Source: Hofstenia miamia (lineage: Eukaryota; Xenacoelomorpha; Acoela; Hofsteniidae). From it: a stretch of 37,649 bases of DNA. The notes below the pieces were generated by a model. That model was not told where the DNA came from, ran no database searches, and saw only the letters and a list, made by a program, of their open reading frames with translations. Positions 1 through 9,093 of this stretch are shown in pieces (position 1 is the stretch's first letter; each line of letters opens with the position of its first letter). A program made the translations under genes and the position numbers. The stretch is from NCBI GenBank assembly GCA_900660155.1, contig CABFPE010000432.1, forward strand, positions 662,056 through 699,704. The letters are read 5' to 3'.

Positions 1-95
1 TATATATATATATATATATAACAATGTGTTTAGTGTCATTTGATACAAACGACCAATATAACTAAAAAATGCATTACAAATTAGCAATATAAATG

Positions 96-127
<32 letters not shown>
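1..127. repeat. Duplicated (TA)n plus exon-start block
   Basis: Two (TA)n tracts (1-20 and 97-127) are each followed by the same 23-base segment (23-45 and 139-161). That segment contains the GTTTAG acceptor and the first coding bases of the exon at 150. The upstream copy is followed by unrelated AT-rich sequence and does not continue as coding sequence, so it looks like a local duplication of the microsatellite and exon edge. Confidence 0.75.
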
Positions 128-129
<2 letters not shown>

Positions 130-149
130 ATTGATAAAAATGTGTTTAG

Positions 150-298
150 TGTCATTTGATAAAATGGAGATGACTGTCCGCGAGAAGTTAAGAAAGCTAA
201 GTTCTCTCGAAGACAGTGTTCTTAAAGCTTGGAATCATAAAAAGTCATTTTTGGATCATCAGTATTACTTCAGTGTGTTTGAGACGAATGCTGCTCGT
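150..298 (+). CDS. trio: Trio exon: start of last spectrin repeat
   Basis: The exon follows the acceptor GTTTAG and ends at CGT|GTATGT in phase 0. It encodes about 49 residues (FDKMEMTVREKLRKL... FSVFETNAAR) that align with the helix of the last Trio spectrin repeat, where vertebrates have a similar ELFQREN...VFERSAKQ pattern. The acceptor lies just downstream of a (TA)n tract rather than a clear pyrimidine tract, so the exact start is less certain than the rest. Two bases of a split codon begin the exon, which requires a phase-1 exon upstream of the window. Confidence 0.8.
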
Positions 299-344
299 GT
301 ATGTCTCAGGTTATAGTCAGTACAACATTTACCTTCTTCTTTAG

Positions 345-461
345 GTTATTGAATGGATTGAGCAGGATGGTCGTCAGTTCCTCAACCAACGTCCCTATTT
401 ACAGAACGCTGACCCCAATGAAATGGTTACCGAAAACAATGAGTTCCGCGCCATCGCCAAG
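345..461 (+). CDS. trio: Trio exon: spectrin repeat, middle
   Basis: This exon has 39 codons in phase 0 at both ends, acceptor CTTCTTTAG and donor AAG|GTTTCC. The translation begins VIEWIEQDGRQFLNQRPYL and ends NEFRAIAK. It matches the Trio stretch in which a tryptophan-containing helix (ALEWIHDNGEFYL in vertebrates) is followed by a loop and EHEEFQ. The intron before it is only 46 bp, by far the shortest in the window. Confidence 0.88.
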
Positions 462-1060
462 GTTTCCATATCAGTTTTCTCATTTTCAAAATATTTCTGC
501 ATTTAAATGCCGATTTCTGTCTATAAATATGAACAATTACCTTCATTTTAGGAAAATGTATATTTTTGTGTCTTCATTTATCATTTTAAACTTGATTCAC
601 AAGAATGGTAGCATTATATCATAGACGAGAGGCTTGTAGCTGGTGAAATCTATTGTCTCATGTAACTCCAGTGTTAGCCTTTTAATAGGCTAATTGGATA
701 AATGATTTTAGCGGATGAAAATCATTTTTCTCCCATAGAACAATAAATGCTTTACCAAAGTCTTCAATGAATAGCTTCGTTTTCAATGTAAACGCAGTTA
801 CTTAATGAATTTGCTGGTTAGTCAACACTAACGTGATCCGTACTTCGGGCTTCGAGATTAGTAAATATGAAAATATAACCTAATAGTCTTTACGAAAAAC
901 CTTTCTAAAGTTGTTTTACAAAGCTAATTTTCTTAGAGAACAAAAACTCTCCTTGATTTAGATTATTTATATGACAAAATTTGAATGAATATTTTTACGA
1001 ACTTGCTGTCTATAATTGTGGAAATTAATGAATATATATTTCCAGGTTATAATTTGTATC
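462..1060. other. Intron start, no feature seen
   Basis: This is AT-rich intron sequence with no open frame, repeat or RNA gene that I can support. The short open frame that runs over the donor at 462 is a read-through of the upstream exon. Confidence 0.6.
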
Positions 1061-1239
1061 CAAGATGCCCCACAGCGACCAAGCACGTATGTTTTGGAGT
1101 TTGGGGGAAAAACAGTTTTTCAATTATTCAGGGTTATTCATTGCAAAATTCCACCTGTTAGCAAGTCAATTTGGTACAATGATTTCATTGGAAGAATTGT
1201 TGAGATATTGAGACATTTTGGCCTACAAGCAGTGTCAAG

Positions 1240-1765
1240 ATGGCATGCAGATGTAGCCAAGAATTACAATTTCCACCTAAATACTTTAAGTTGCAACTGG
1301 TTCAAAAGTTATATCCACAAAAGAAATCCGTTTTGAATTTTGCAATAGTTTTCCTCACTCAATGGAAGAATCATCGTGATCTGCTTTCAAGCGTAAATTT
1401 CAGTGATGAAGCAACCTTTCATTTGAGTCGAAGATAACAGACAGAATGCGAGAATAGGGGTCCCAGACACTTCAGCCACTTTTGAGTTTGAACGTAGCAC
1501 TCTCAAAGGCAATGTGTTTTATGATGTGGTAGAATGTACTGTATATGTATATGGACCATGATGGGTAACTCGACCAAGTGTTTTGCAAATTCGCTAACAA
1601 TCAGCAGAACTGTTTGTGCATTTTTCTTTTGAAGATATGTCAGAGAAAAGTATATATACCTCCTTTATCCTAAACCATGAACGAACTGCAGGATGAAGCT
1701 GGATTATTGCATTGGTGTTATTCGGTACGTAAGAGGGCCACATCGCGCTCTTTAAGTACTGCTCC
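1240..1765 (+). pseudogene. Mariner/IS630-like transposase relic
   Basis: Decayed coding sequence in several frames. Segments in order are FLTQWKNHRDLLSSVNFSDE followed by ATFHLS (about 1340-1430), then RQNARIGV and a FERSTLKGNVFYDVV block ending VYGP (about 1440-1558), then LQDEAGLLHWCYSVR (about 1685-1730). They follow the order of the DDE domain in a group of mariner-like elements common in arthropods: first catalytic Asp in SDEATFHLS, second in QDGAPPHW. Stops and frameshifts separate the segments, so the copy is dead. I see no clear terminal repeats. Sequence from about 1050 to 1240 may belong to the same element but is not recognisable. Confidence 0.7.
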
Positions 1766-1806
1766 CGACCCAAAGCATGTAATTATTCATTTAACCTCTC
1801 TCATAA

Positions 1807-1811
<5 letters not shown>

Positions 1812-1842
<31 letters not shown>
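1812..1842. repeat. (TA)n microsatellite
   Basis: A simple dinucleotide tract lies within the intron just after the transposase relic. Confidence 0.95.
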
Positions 1843-1845
<3 letters not shown>

Positions 1846-2430
1846 GGAGTGATTTGGCCTCATCCTGTACTTGAGAATTAAAATTGCCGTTGATATCATA
1901 TTTCAGAATCAATTCAAATCGAATCAAAAGCATTTTTTACTAAAAATCAACAGAAATAAATAAAGTATCAATATCATTTGTATTATAAGGCGTTTAACTT
2001 TTGATTATAATAGAATTAAATATTGAAATAGCCACCGCGTCATAATCCTCACCTGACGTCTGTGATAAAATACGATGAAGAGCAACAAACGTATCAAAAT
2101 TTTTAGTACATTTTCCCGCATTTTACCTCCCTTTGATATATAGATAGGTTGCCATTTTTTGTGTTTTCTCCGCCACGCCTATGAAAAATCTGTCGACCAT
2201 GGGTTCAATGCCTCTTGCAAACATGAAAAACGAAATTACTTACCAGATGCAATAAATCAATATCAATGAATTTGATACTCCAATTGATTTTTCAATTGAA
2301 TTACTATCAAAGGCAGCTATTAATGAACGAAAGTAGCCCGAATGGAATTTTGTAAAATTGAGAAATCTGCAATTGGCAAATATAACAAAATTTTGTATTG
2401 TTTTTACTGATATTTCACAGTATTTTGTAG
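1843..2430. other. Intron remainder, no feature seen
   Basis: AT-rich intron sequence. I see no repeat with recognisable ends and no coding sequence before the exon acceptor at 2430. Confidence 0.55.
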
Positions 2431-2590
2431 GATACTCGTGAGCGCGTCATGATAATGATGCAGGTTTGTGAAAAAGTGCATCCCAATTGGGAAGACGACA
2501 TCCGCTCGCTCACAAAAGATGTTGTTAACAAATACGATGCATTCGCCAAAGAAGCCGATGCATTCAACGCAGAGTTGGAGTCAATCGCAG
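2431..2590 (+). CDS. trio: Trio exon: end of last spectrin repeat
   Basis: Acceptor TATTTTGTAG, donor GCAG|GTGATT, 53 codons plus one base (phase 1). The protein begins DTRERVMIMMQVCEKVHPNW and continues with DDIRSLTKDVVNKYDAFAKE. It matches the vertebrate Trio stretch KERVKLLIQLADGFCEKGHAHAAEIKKCVTA in position and pattern, as the final helices of the last spectrin repeat. Together with the two upstream exons it completes one repeat of roughly the normal length. Confidence 0.88.
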
Positions 2591-3193
2591 GTGATTTTAC
2601 CTATCATTGTACATTTGATATATCAGCATTTCGATATTTCAGAGGCTTTCAACTTTATTTTAGCTTATTTATTGGGAGGTAGGAATTTTATTGTAGTTTT
2701 CCTGCAACCACATGTTGGATTTGCCATTTTATTGTTTTCAGATGTCTGCTCTAATGGTTTCTCTTTTTATATGTAATTTCTAGTTTAGCACAAAAAACTA
2801 CTCACTGTCAAACTTCAGAGTGATTCAAAGTCGTCTTTTGATTTCCTCTTTCTCCTGAAGATTTAGTATTTTTCCCAGTGATCTTTCTTGGATTGAAATA
2901 TAATCCATGGAAAGTGCCATCGATTAGAAATATTTTGTTTTTATGAGATCATGTTTATGTTGTCGTTTCACTCGTCAGTTTCACTTATGTCATAATGTTT
3001 TGATTACATGTTAACGGTAATTAAGGGAAAGCAATTACTTGTGAATCACGCTGTGGCTTTTGATTCTATAGACTTAAGACTTTACTAGTACAACGAATTT
3101 TACCTTTCATGTAAGCTTGTTTTATTTTTCAATTTGCCATGGTGCAGGAGTGAATTTTTGAGTAATTTTTAATGTACGCTTTAGTCCTATTGT
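2591..3193. other. Intron stretch, no feature seen
   Basis: AT-rich intron. The open frame across the donor is exon read-through. No other structure is evident up to the MITE pair at 3197. Confidence 0.55.
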
Positions 3194-3196
3194 TTA

Positions 3197-3421
3197 GGCC
3201 ACGGTTAGACTAGTTATCGGTTCAAAAGTGATCTGTCACATTTTGATGGAATTGCATGTCTAACCACCCGAGATAATTAGCAACGTGATGATCGCAAAGA
3301 AATCGTGTGTGTTCGATATGCTTTTGATCGTCACACCGCTAATTATCTCGGGTGGTTAGACGTGCAATTCTTTCAAATTTGACAAATCACTTTTGAACCA
3401 ATCACTAGTCTAATCGTGGCC
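3197..3421. mobile_element. Harbinger-type MITE, copy 1
   Basis: A 225-bp element with ends GGCCACGGTTAGACTA and its complement, flanked by TTA on both sides. Most of the element is a large inverted repeat: for example CTAACCACCCGAGATAATTA on the left pairs with its complement on the right. GGCC-type ends with a 3-bp TTA duplication are typical of PIF/Harbinger elements. It has no coding capacity. Copies 2 and 3 are at 3426 and 28194. Confidence 0.88.
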
Positions 3422-3425
3422 TTAA

Positions 3426-3566
3426 GGCTACGGTTAGACTATGTGATTGGTCACACGTGGTCTGTCACATTTTGGTAAAATCGCACGTCTAACCACCAAG
3501 ATAATTGGCGATGTGACGTGATTTTGTTTCTTTTCTTGCTACCAATCACATAGTCTAATCGTGGCC
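3426..3566. mobile_element. Harbinger-type MITE, copy 2 (short)
   Basis: A 141-bp relative of the preceding element with ends GGCTACGGTTAGACTA and TAGTCTAATCGTGGCC. It is separated from copy 1 only by TTAA, so the two sit head to tail and seem to share a target duplication. The internal part is shorter and diverged (CACGTCTAACCACCAAGATA). Confidence 0.85.
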
Positions 3567-3935
3567 TTAAGGGGAATCATTTACATTGGAAATGATTAGA
3601 TAGGATACAATGATTTTATGAGTAGAGCATGGAATGTTGCCAGAACTCTAGTTTCCTGAGCTATGTCCTGCTTTCTATGCAGTTTACATTGCATTAGTTT
3701 GCGAGTTAACATTCCGCTTAATTTTTATCTAAATTCTTTATAACTTTCTTTCGCTTAACTCATTGTCACCCCAATTTAACACAAAATTGCATCTCTTTGT
3801 GCTTGTATTTTAAGCAACGATGGGTTAAAATAGTAGCAGATGTAGCAGCTTGGTTGAACAAAGCATTTTTTATTTTTAAGACATCATAGATGGTCAGTTG
3901 GTTTCATCGAAACTGCCTTTTTGCATGTATCATTA

Positions 3936-4035
3936 GGGGAGATGTGGATCTTATGAACCAATGAGACCACTAAACCAGCGTTATAAATGGCCACCTATTT
4001 TAAGATTTTTGGTTCATAGGTTCCAGATCTCCCCT
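3936..4035. mobile_element. 100-bp TA-flanked inverted-repeat MITE
   Basis: Ends GGGGAGATGTGGATC and GATCTCCCC are part of imperfect inverted repeats of about 25 bp that also include TTATGAACCA and TGGTTCATA. TA lies on both sides, which fits a Tc1/mariner-type target duplication. There is no coding capacity. Confidence 0.7.
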
Positions 4036-4541
4036 ACTCTAATTTCCTTATTCTAATGTTTACTTTTTCATTATCTGCTTATCGGTTATTATCTGTACAC
4101 CAAATCAACCTGTTTGACCTGGCATTGATTTTAAGCCAACGTCGACGCTACGACGGGTGCAACCGATGTTTCGAGTATCCGTTATTGTAATTATTGCTTT
4201 CATTTTCAATCATACATGCAGTCATTTTTAGTATATATCTTGGCTACTAGTTTTATTTGAATCTCAAAGTTGTATTTTTTAATTGAGATGTCCTTTGAAC
4301 TAGTTACAGAATCAAAACTGAGTTTCATTTCCATCTTGGTTTACAGGTGGATGCTAAAAATAGCCAACGTTAAATGCTTAGCTCTCACTAGCTTCCCCCT
4401 ACAACTGTTGTGAAAATAATAAATACTATTTTAAAGATTTTGGTGACTGCCTCTACTTTTTGGCTGCATGTTTTTCCATGTCGTGTTTTTATTGTTTCTG
4501 CTTTTTGTTGTTCTTTTAAAAAATTAGCCTCGTGCGTTTAG

Positions 4542-4689
4542 GAGTCCAGCGTCCCAAAGATTTTATTGATCTACAAATTTCCAAAAAGCCAGTAGAAGAA
4601 TGCAATATATCATTCCCAATGCAACAAGAACTGCGTGCTGCTGCGAAGGGAGTTAATGAAGAAAAAACTAAACATGCGAAGAAGAGAGC
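4542..4689 (+). CDS. trio: Trio exon: linker before DH1
   Basis: The acceptor is GCGTTTAG and the donor GC|GTATGC. The exon enters in phase 1 and leaves in phase 2. An alternative AG at 4526-4527 would put a stop codon in frame, so the acceptor at 4541 is chosen. The translation VQRPKDFIDLQISKKP... ELRAAAKGVNEEKTKHAKKR matches the charged segment directly before DH1 in Trio (ELRDAAHELNEEKRKSARRK). The frame remains open beyond the donor to a TAA at about 4711, so retention of this intron would truncate the protein just before the GEF domain. Confidence 0.88.
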
Positions 4690-4722
4690 GTATGCCATTC
4701 AATATTTTTAAAAGATAAATAT

Positions 4723-5008
4723 TAGAGAGTGACATCGGGTACCCAAAAAACCCGGCCCGATTTCATGTACAAAGATTAGGTTGGTTATTAAAACAATGTT
4801 GATGTTAATCACAGTTTGATTTGAGAAAGATCCAAGACGTTAAGTAATACGAATGAATTGCTGTTTCCCCGTTAGAAAAAGATTGATGCTAATGATCACA
4901 TGATTCATAACGTCAAATCAAATTCAAAGTTTCGGGTCGGATCTAGTTCGGGTACTAAATTTTTGGATCAGGTTCGGGTCCATGTTTACCTTATATTGTC
5001 ACTCTCTA
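4723..5008. mobile_element. hAT-type MITE, TAGAGAGTG family, copy 1
   Basis: A 286-bp element with inverted ends TAGAGAGTGACA and flanks ATAAATAT / ATACATAT, a 7-of-8 match to an 8-bp target duplication. GC-rich CGGGT motifs are clustered near both ends (CATCGGGTACCC, GTTCGGGTCC). The interior shares ATCCAAGACGTT with the copies at 20940 and 22258. Confidence 0.82.
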
Positions 5009-5502
5009 ATACATATGTATGTATATATAAAATTTTAGCTGCATTCGAAAATGGTTTTCTCTGTATGCAATAGAAATAAATACATGGGTGTCCCCAGAGA
5101 GGTGCATGGAGGTGCAGTTGGAACCCCCGCAACCTTCGCACCCTTCCCCGTTATTTCATCCAAATCGACGTTCAAAGCGCCACTAATCCAATATAAGCAT
5201 GCCGAAGTCCTCATATAATTTTAACTGAATTGTTTAACCGCGTAATAAATGCTGTTGTAGTATTAAATAACGATTATAATCCGCTATGAACAAGTTGCGC
5301 TTCGTTGTAAACAGTAAGCACAATATATAGATTTATTGTCTTAAATCTCCTCAATAAAATTTTGCACCGCCCATGATAAATAATTTTGTGTGCAGAACAA
5401 ACTTTAGTTTTCCAATAAATAAATTTTTTGTTTTCTAGAGTTCTCAAATAATTTTTTTTCAATACTGATTCATATAACTCGCGTTTTTTACCAAAAATAT
5501 AG
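5009..5502. other. Intron stretch, nothing recognised
   Basis: AT-rich intron with one GC-richer patch at about 5085-5165 that could be a further repeat fragment. I see no ends or coding sequence in it. Confidence 0.5.
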
Positions 5503-5853
5503 CAGACCTGTTAACGAGCCGAGCCGAGCTTGAGCACAGTATTTGATATACAACGAGCCCAAAACGAGCGTGTTTTAGGCAAAGTAAGTTTATAGTTCTG
5601 CTTGTTAATTTGATAATGAGATTTTTCTTATGTTTTGCAGTCAGTATGCCTTTCCTATAATCTTATTTAAGAAATGTTTATTAAATAATAGGAAGAGCTA
5701 TGTAAAAAATTCTTTGAGCACAATATTTTTTAAAAAAATACCGTGCTAAAACGAGCCTGATTAAAAGATTTTATGTGACGAGCCGAGCCGAACTTACACA
5801 AAATTTAAACGAGCCGAGCCGAGTTTGGAAATGTCGGCTCGTTGCCAAGTCTG
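5503..5853. mobile_element. hAT-type MITE, ACGAGCC family, copy 1
   Basis: A 351-bp element with ends CAGACCTGTTAACGAGCC and GGCTCGTTGCCAAGTCTG, flanked by a perfect 8-bp duplication AAATATAG. CAG...CTG ends with an 8-bp duplication are typical of hAT elements. The motif ACGAGCC or CGAGCCGAGC is repeated many times in both subterminal regions. Its interior contains the sequence GTTTATTAAATAATAGG, which is the unoccupied form of the TTAA site filled in copy 2. Confidence 0.93.
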
Positions 5854-5861
5854 AAATATAG

Positions 5862-6285
5862 AAATATCGTTTGTGAAGAATGTTATTATTTTTATCGCTT
5901 TTTATGCTTTTTTTATAAAAATATCTCAGTAAATTAAAAAAAAATTATCCTATTTTCTTTAACAACAATATTACAGTAATTATATGATATTGTTTAGTAT
6001 CGTTCAACATGAACTTTGGAAAATGTTTGCATGAATTTCACAGATTTTACAATCACTTTCCAATGAATGACTATTCGAACTAAAAATTGAGTTTTAGTGA
6101 AGCATGACATTCAATCCCCACGTTAACCAGCAGCTAATTAGTGCACCTTCCGGTGTAGTGAAGGAACATTATTAAATCAAACAATTATATAATTGGCGAT
6201 GAATGCATACACCTATTAAAACGGCGCAATGCTTTTCGATTTAACTTCAACATAACAATTATGAAAATATTCTTTTTAAGAATTA
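5862..6285. other. Spacer between two MITE copies
   Basis: AT-rich intron sequence between the two ACGAGCC elements. No repeat or coding feature recognised. Confidence 0.5.
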
Positions 6286-6293
6286 CTTAGCAG

Positions 6294-7378
6294 CAGATTT
6301 GTCAACGAGCCGAGCTTCTAACGAGCCGAGCCGAGCCGAGCTTGAGCAGAGTATTGGATATACAACGAGCCGAAAACGAGCCTATTTTAGGCAAAGCAAG
6401 TTTATAGTTGTGCTTGTTAATTTGATTATGCAGATTTTTCCTATTTTTTCATTCAATATTCCTTACTTTTAATCTTATTTTTGAAATGTTTATTAAGGGG
6501 GTACCCCCACAGAAAATTTACCAAAATACTATAATTGTAACATTTTTTATATTTATTAAATATAAAATATACTTCTTTAAACATATCCAATATCATTTTT
6601 CAGAAAATACATCCAAATTTCATGAAAAATGTAAAAATATCTGACAGTTTTAGCTTATTTTTGTCCAAAAATGCACCTTAACAGTGTTTTTTTCCACTTT
6701 TCGTTTTCTTGCATTTTGTAAATTTTTGGCAAAAAAATCTTCAAGAAGGAAAGGAGTACCAACATCAAATTTGGCATGTATATACTACACCCATTGGTCC
6801 ATGCAACTACAGAAATATTTTTTATGTACTGTCTTTAATTTTTTAGAAAATTGGTTTACGCATATATAACGAGCTGAGAATTAATTAAAAATGCAAATTT
6901 ATGCATGATACTACTTATCATTTCATAAATTGCACAAAATCTCTCTGTGGTTGCATAGGGCCCTTAATTAGCTTTAATATGATATATGGTTTGCCTAAAT
7001 AAATGATTCACATCACCTGAAAAAAATGGCCACAAAGTATATTCTTTTGTTTCCTTTGTATTAAGTTCCCATGGCAACTAAATTTCCGATTCCTCCGAAA
7101 TTTTTTCTTTTCAACATTACAAACTTCGTTTATTACATGCATACCATTATTGTTTAATATAACCTCAAATCCGAGAAAATTAATTTTCTGGGGGGGGGTA
7201 CCCCCTTAAATAATAGGAAGAGCAATGGAAAAAATTCTTTGAGCACAATATTTTTAAAAAATATATCGAACTGAAACGAACCTCATTGAAAGAATTTATG
7301 GGGTGAGCCAAGCCGAGTCGAACTTACTCAAAATTTAAACGAGTCGAGCTTAGAAATTACTGCTCGTTGACAAGTCTG
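6294..7378. mobile_element. hAT-type MITE, ACGAGCC family, copy 2, interrupted
   Basis: Ends CAGATTTGTCAACGAGC and GCTCGTTGACAAGTCTG are flanked by a perfect 8-bp duplication CTTAGCAG (6286-6293 and 7379-7386). The total is 1,085 bp. Removing the internal 709-bp insertion and one TTAA leaves 372 bp, close to copy 1. It carries the same subterminal CGAGCCGAGC repeats and the same interior (TTGAGCACAATATTTTT). Confidence 0.93.
6497..7205. mobile_element. piggyBac-type non-autonomous element nested in a hAT MITE
   Basis: A 709-bp insertion flanked by TTAA on both sides (6493-6496 and 7206-7209). Both ends carry GGGGGTACCCCC followed by CAGAAAATT in inverted orientation. The matching empty site, with a single TTAA, is present in copy 1 at about 5677-5693. 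A precise TTAA duplication points to a piggyBac-type transposase. The interior is AT-rich and has no transposase frame. The terminal GGGGGTACCCCC is itself a perfect palindrome. Confidence 0.9.
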
Positions 7379-7386
7379 CTTAGCAG

Positions 7387-8286
7387 ACATACAGAATAGA
7401 TAGGATAATGCAAGTAGGATCTTTTAAATGCTGTTTGCATGTGCTACTTATATCGGAGACGGCAGTGTTGCCGGTCGACGCATGGGCCAAAAGTGGGGCT
7501 GAGTTAAGAAAAACTGAACCAAAGAACTGCCAATTTTTGAGTTTTCTGATGTTACAGTTCCCTACTTGATAAGATTTTAAGATTTTGATTGATTTAGAAA
7601 TTTTAAAAAATCAATTACCATGTATTTCCAGCTGTTATCGAAATTGAAATTGGTGGTGTGGTTCAGTGCTATGAAAATTGTCATCGAAATAAATATAAGG
7701 GAATAAGATATCGCAAGTAGTTTTTAAAGTGCGAATTTTTTTAGTGGGGCATTTGGGGCAGATGTCAGTACGTGGAAATGGGGAAGGTCACAAAAATCTA
7801 CCCCACTTCCACCTCTGACCTATATTTACCTCAGGTTTGAAACCTGATAGAATTTCAACGACTAAGCCTAATTAAAAAATTGAGGTTAGGTTTTTATTAG
7901 GCGTACAAAAGTCCTGCCATTTTTGTAATGTTGTTCTCTTAAGATATTGCAATTATCGGAATAATAATGTTATATTTAATATATTTATAATAATAATATT
8001 ATGCAAAATTTTGTTCAGAACAGTCTAAATCTAAAAATTCAAAAAATTGTCTAAATAATTCAGAAAAATCATTTCAATTTAAGGTTTATTAGAAAATTGT
8101 GCGAAATGAAATGAGCTTTAATAGCAACTTCTATTTGTTTGGTTGTATAAGCAATATGAATTCGCTTTGTTCGTAAACATTGTTTGCGTGGCACATCTAA
8201 GACTACAGTCCTTACATTTCAAAACCCCAATTCCTATTTTGAGTTTTGTTTATCAAAAAGAGTTGTAACCAGAGGCGTTTCGTTAT
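7387..8286. other. Intron stretch, weak repeat remnants only
   Basis: This contains a stretch with AGTGGGGC-type motifs (about 7490-7500, 7742-7750) and CCCCACTTCCACCTCTG (about 7802-7818) that could be remains of another element. The ends do not match well enough for a call. The rest is AT-rich with no coding sequence. Confidence 0.45.
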
Positions 8287-8290
8287 TTAA

Positions 8291-8385
8291 CCCTTTCAAG
8301 TCTGAACCTAGGTAATTTAATTTTTATTATGAAAACTGTATGATGCATATTTAGTAGGCTATATTTAAAACCTCAGATACAAATC
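8291..8385. mobile_element. Left-end fragment of CCCTTT piggyBac-type MITE
   Basis: TTAA followed by CCCTTTCAAGTCTGAACC begins a roughly 90-bp segment that is nearly identical to 8847-8938. It then runs into unrelated sequence, so only the left end of the element is present here. Confidence 0.75.
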
Positions 8386-8544
8386 ACTCAACTATTCCAC
8401 CAGGGAGTTTAACACCAAGGAAACATTTTCAAAAGTTTCCACCAATTCAACGACCCTAGAATATAAGCACCCATTCACTAATATCCCAAAGACCAATTAA
8501 ACCATCCAACAGAACAAAGCTCTGGATAGAGCGGTATTTGGGTT

Positions 8545-8854
8545 GATTAATAAAGAGGCTTAACAAGAATTTTTTAAGAGCTATTGCTTGTTTTCAAAAG
8601 AAAACAACCTTGATAATAAAAACTTTTAATGATGACCTTATAAAATATAAGAAAAAATTTAGAAATGATGCATCTCTATTCTCTTCTTTAACCCTTTGAG
8701 ATTAATAAAGAGGCTTAACAAGAATTTTTTAAGAGCTATTGCTTGTTTTCAAAAGAAAACAACCTTGTTGTTAAAAATTTTTCATGATGACCTTATAAAA
8801 TATAAGAAAAAATTTAGAAATGATGCATCTCTATTCTCTTCTTTAACCCTTTGA
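8545..8854. repeat. 155-bp direct tandem duplication
   Basis: The segment starting GATTAATAAAGAGGCTTAAC occurs at 8545 and again at 8700, and each copy runs to TTCTTTAACCCTTTGA. The two are almost identical, with small differences such as TTGATAATAAAAAC versus TTGTTGTTAAAAAT. Both end at the TTAACCCTTTGA start of the adjacent MITE. Confidence 0.85.
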
Positions 8855-9089
8855 AGTCTGAACCTAGGTAATTTAATTTTTATTATAAAAACTGTATGAT
8901 GCATATTTAGTAGGCTATATTTAAAACCTCAGATGACTTTTTTATGATTTTATAAAAAGCTTCTTTCATAATAATGGTGGGACCTATGTATCCCATTAGA
9001 CCTTTCACTTGGGATATAGGGATTAATGGTTCCCGTTAGGCTCATGGAAACATTAGCGGGAACTATAGTTCCCGTTCGACTCGAAAGGG
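8847..9089. mobile_element. piggyBac-type MITE, CCCTTT family
   Basis: A 243-bp element flanked by TTAA (8843-8846 and 9090-9093), with ends CCCTTTGAAGTCTGAAC and TCGACTCGAAAGGG in inverted orientation. TTAA target and CCCTTT ends are characteristic of piggyBac-related MITEs. There is no coding capacity. Confidence 0.85.
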
Positions 9090-9093
9090 TTAA

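Noticed and set aside
131..316. Start of translation at the window's left edge
   Set aside because: The apparent start is a non-ATG codon before a splice acceptor; the exon is internal to a longer gene.
7440..7820. Possible hAT MITE with GTGGGGC and CCACCTCTG ends
   Set aside because: Ends do not pair convincingly and no 8-bp duplication was found.
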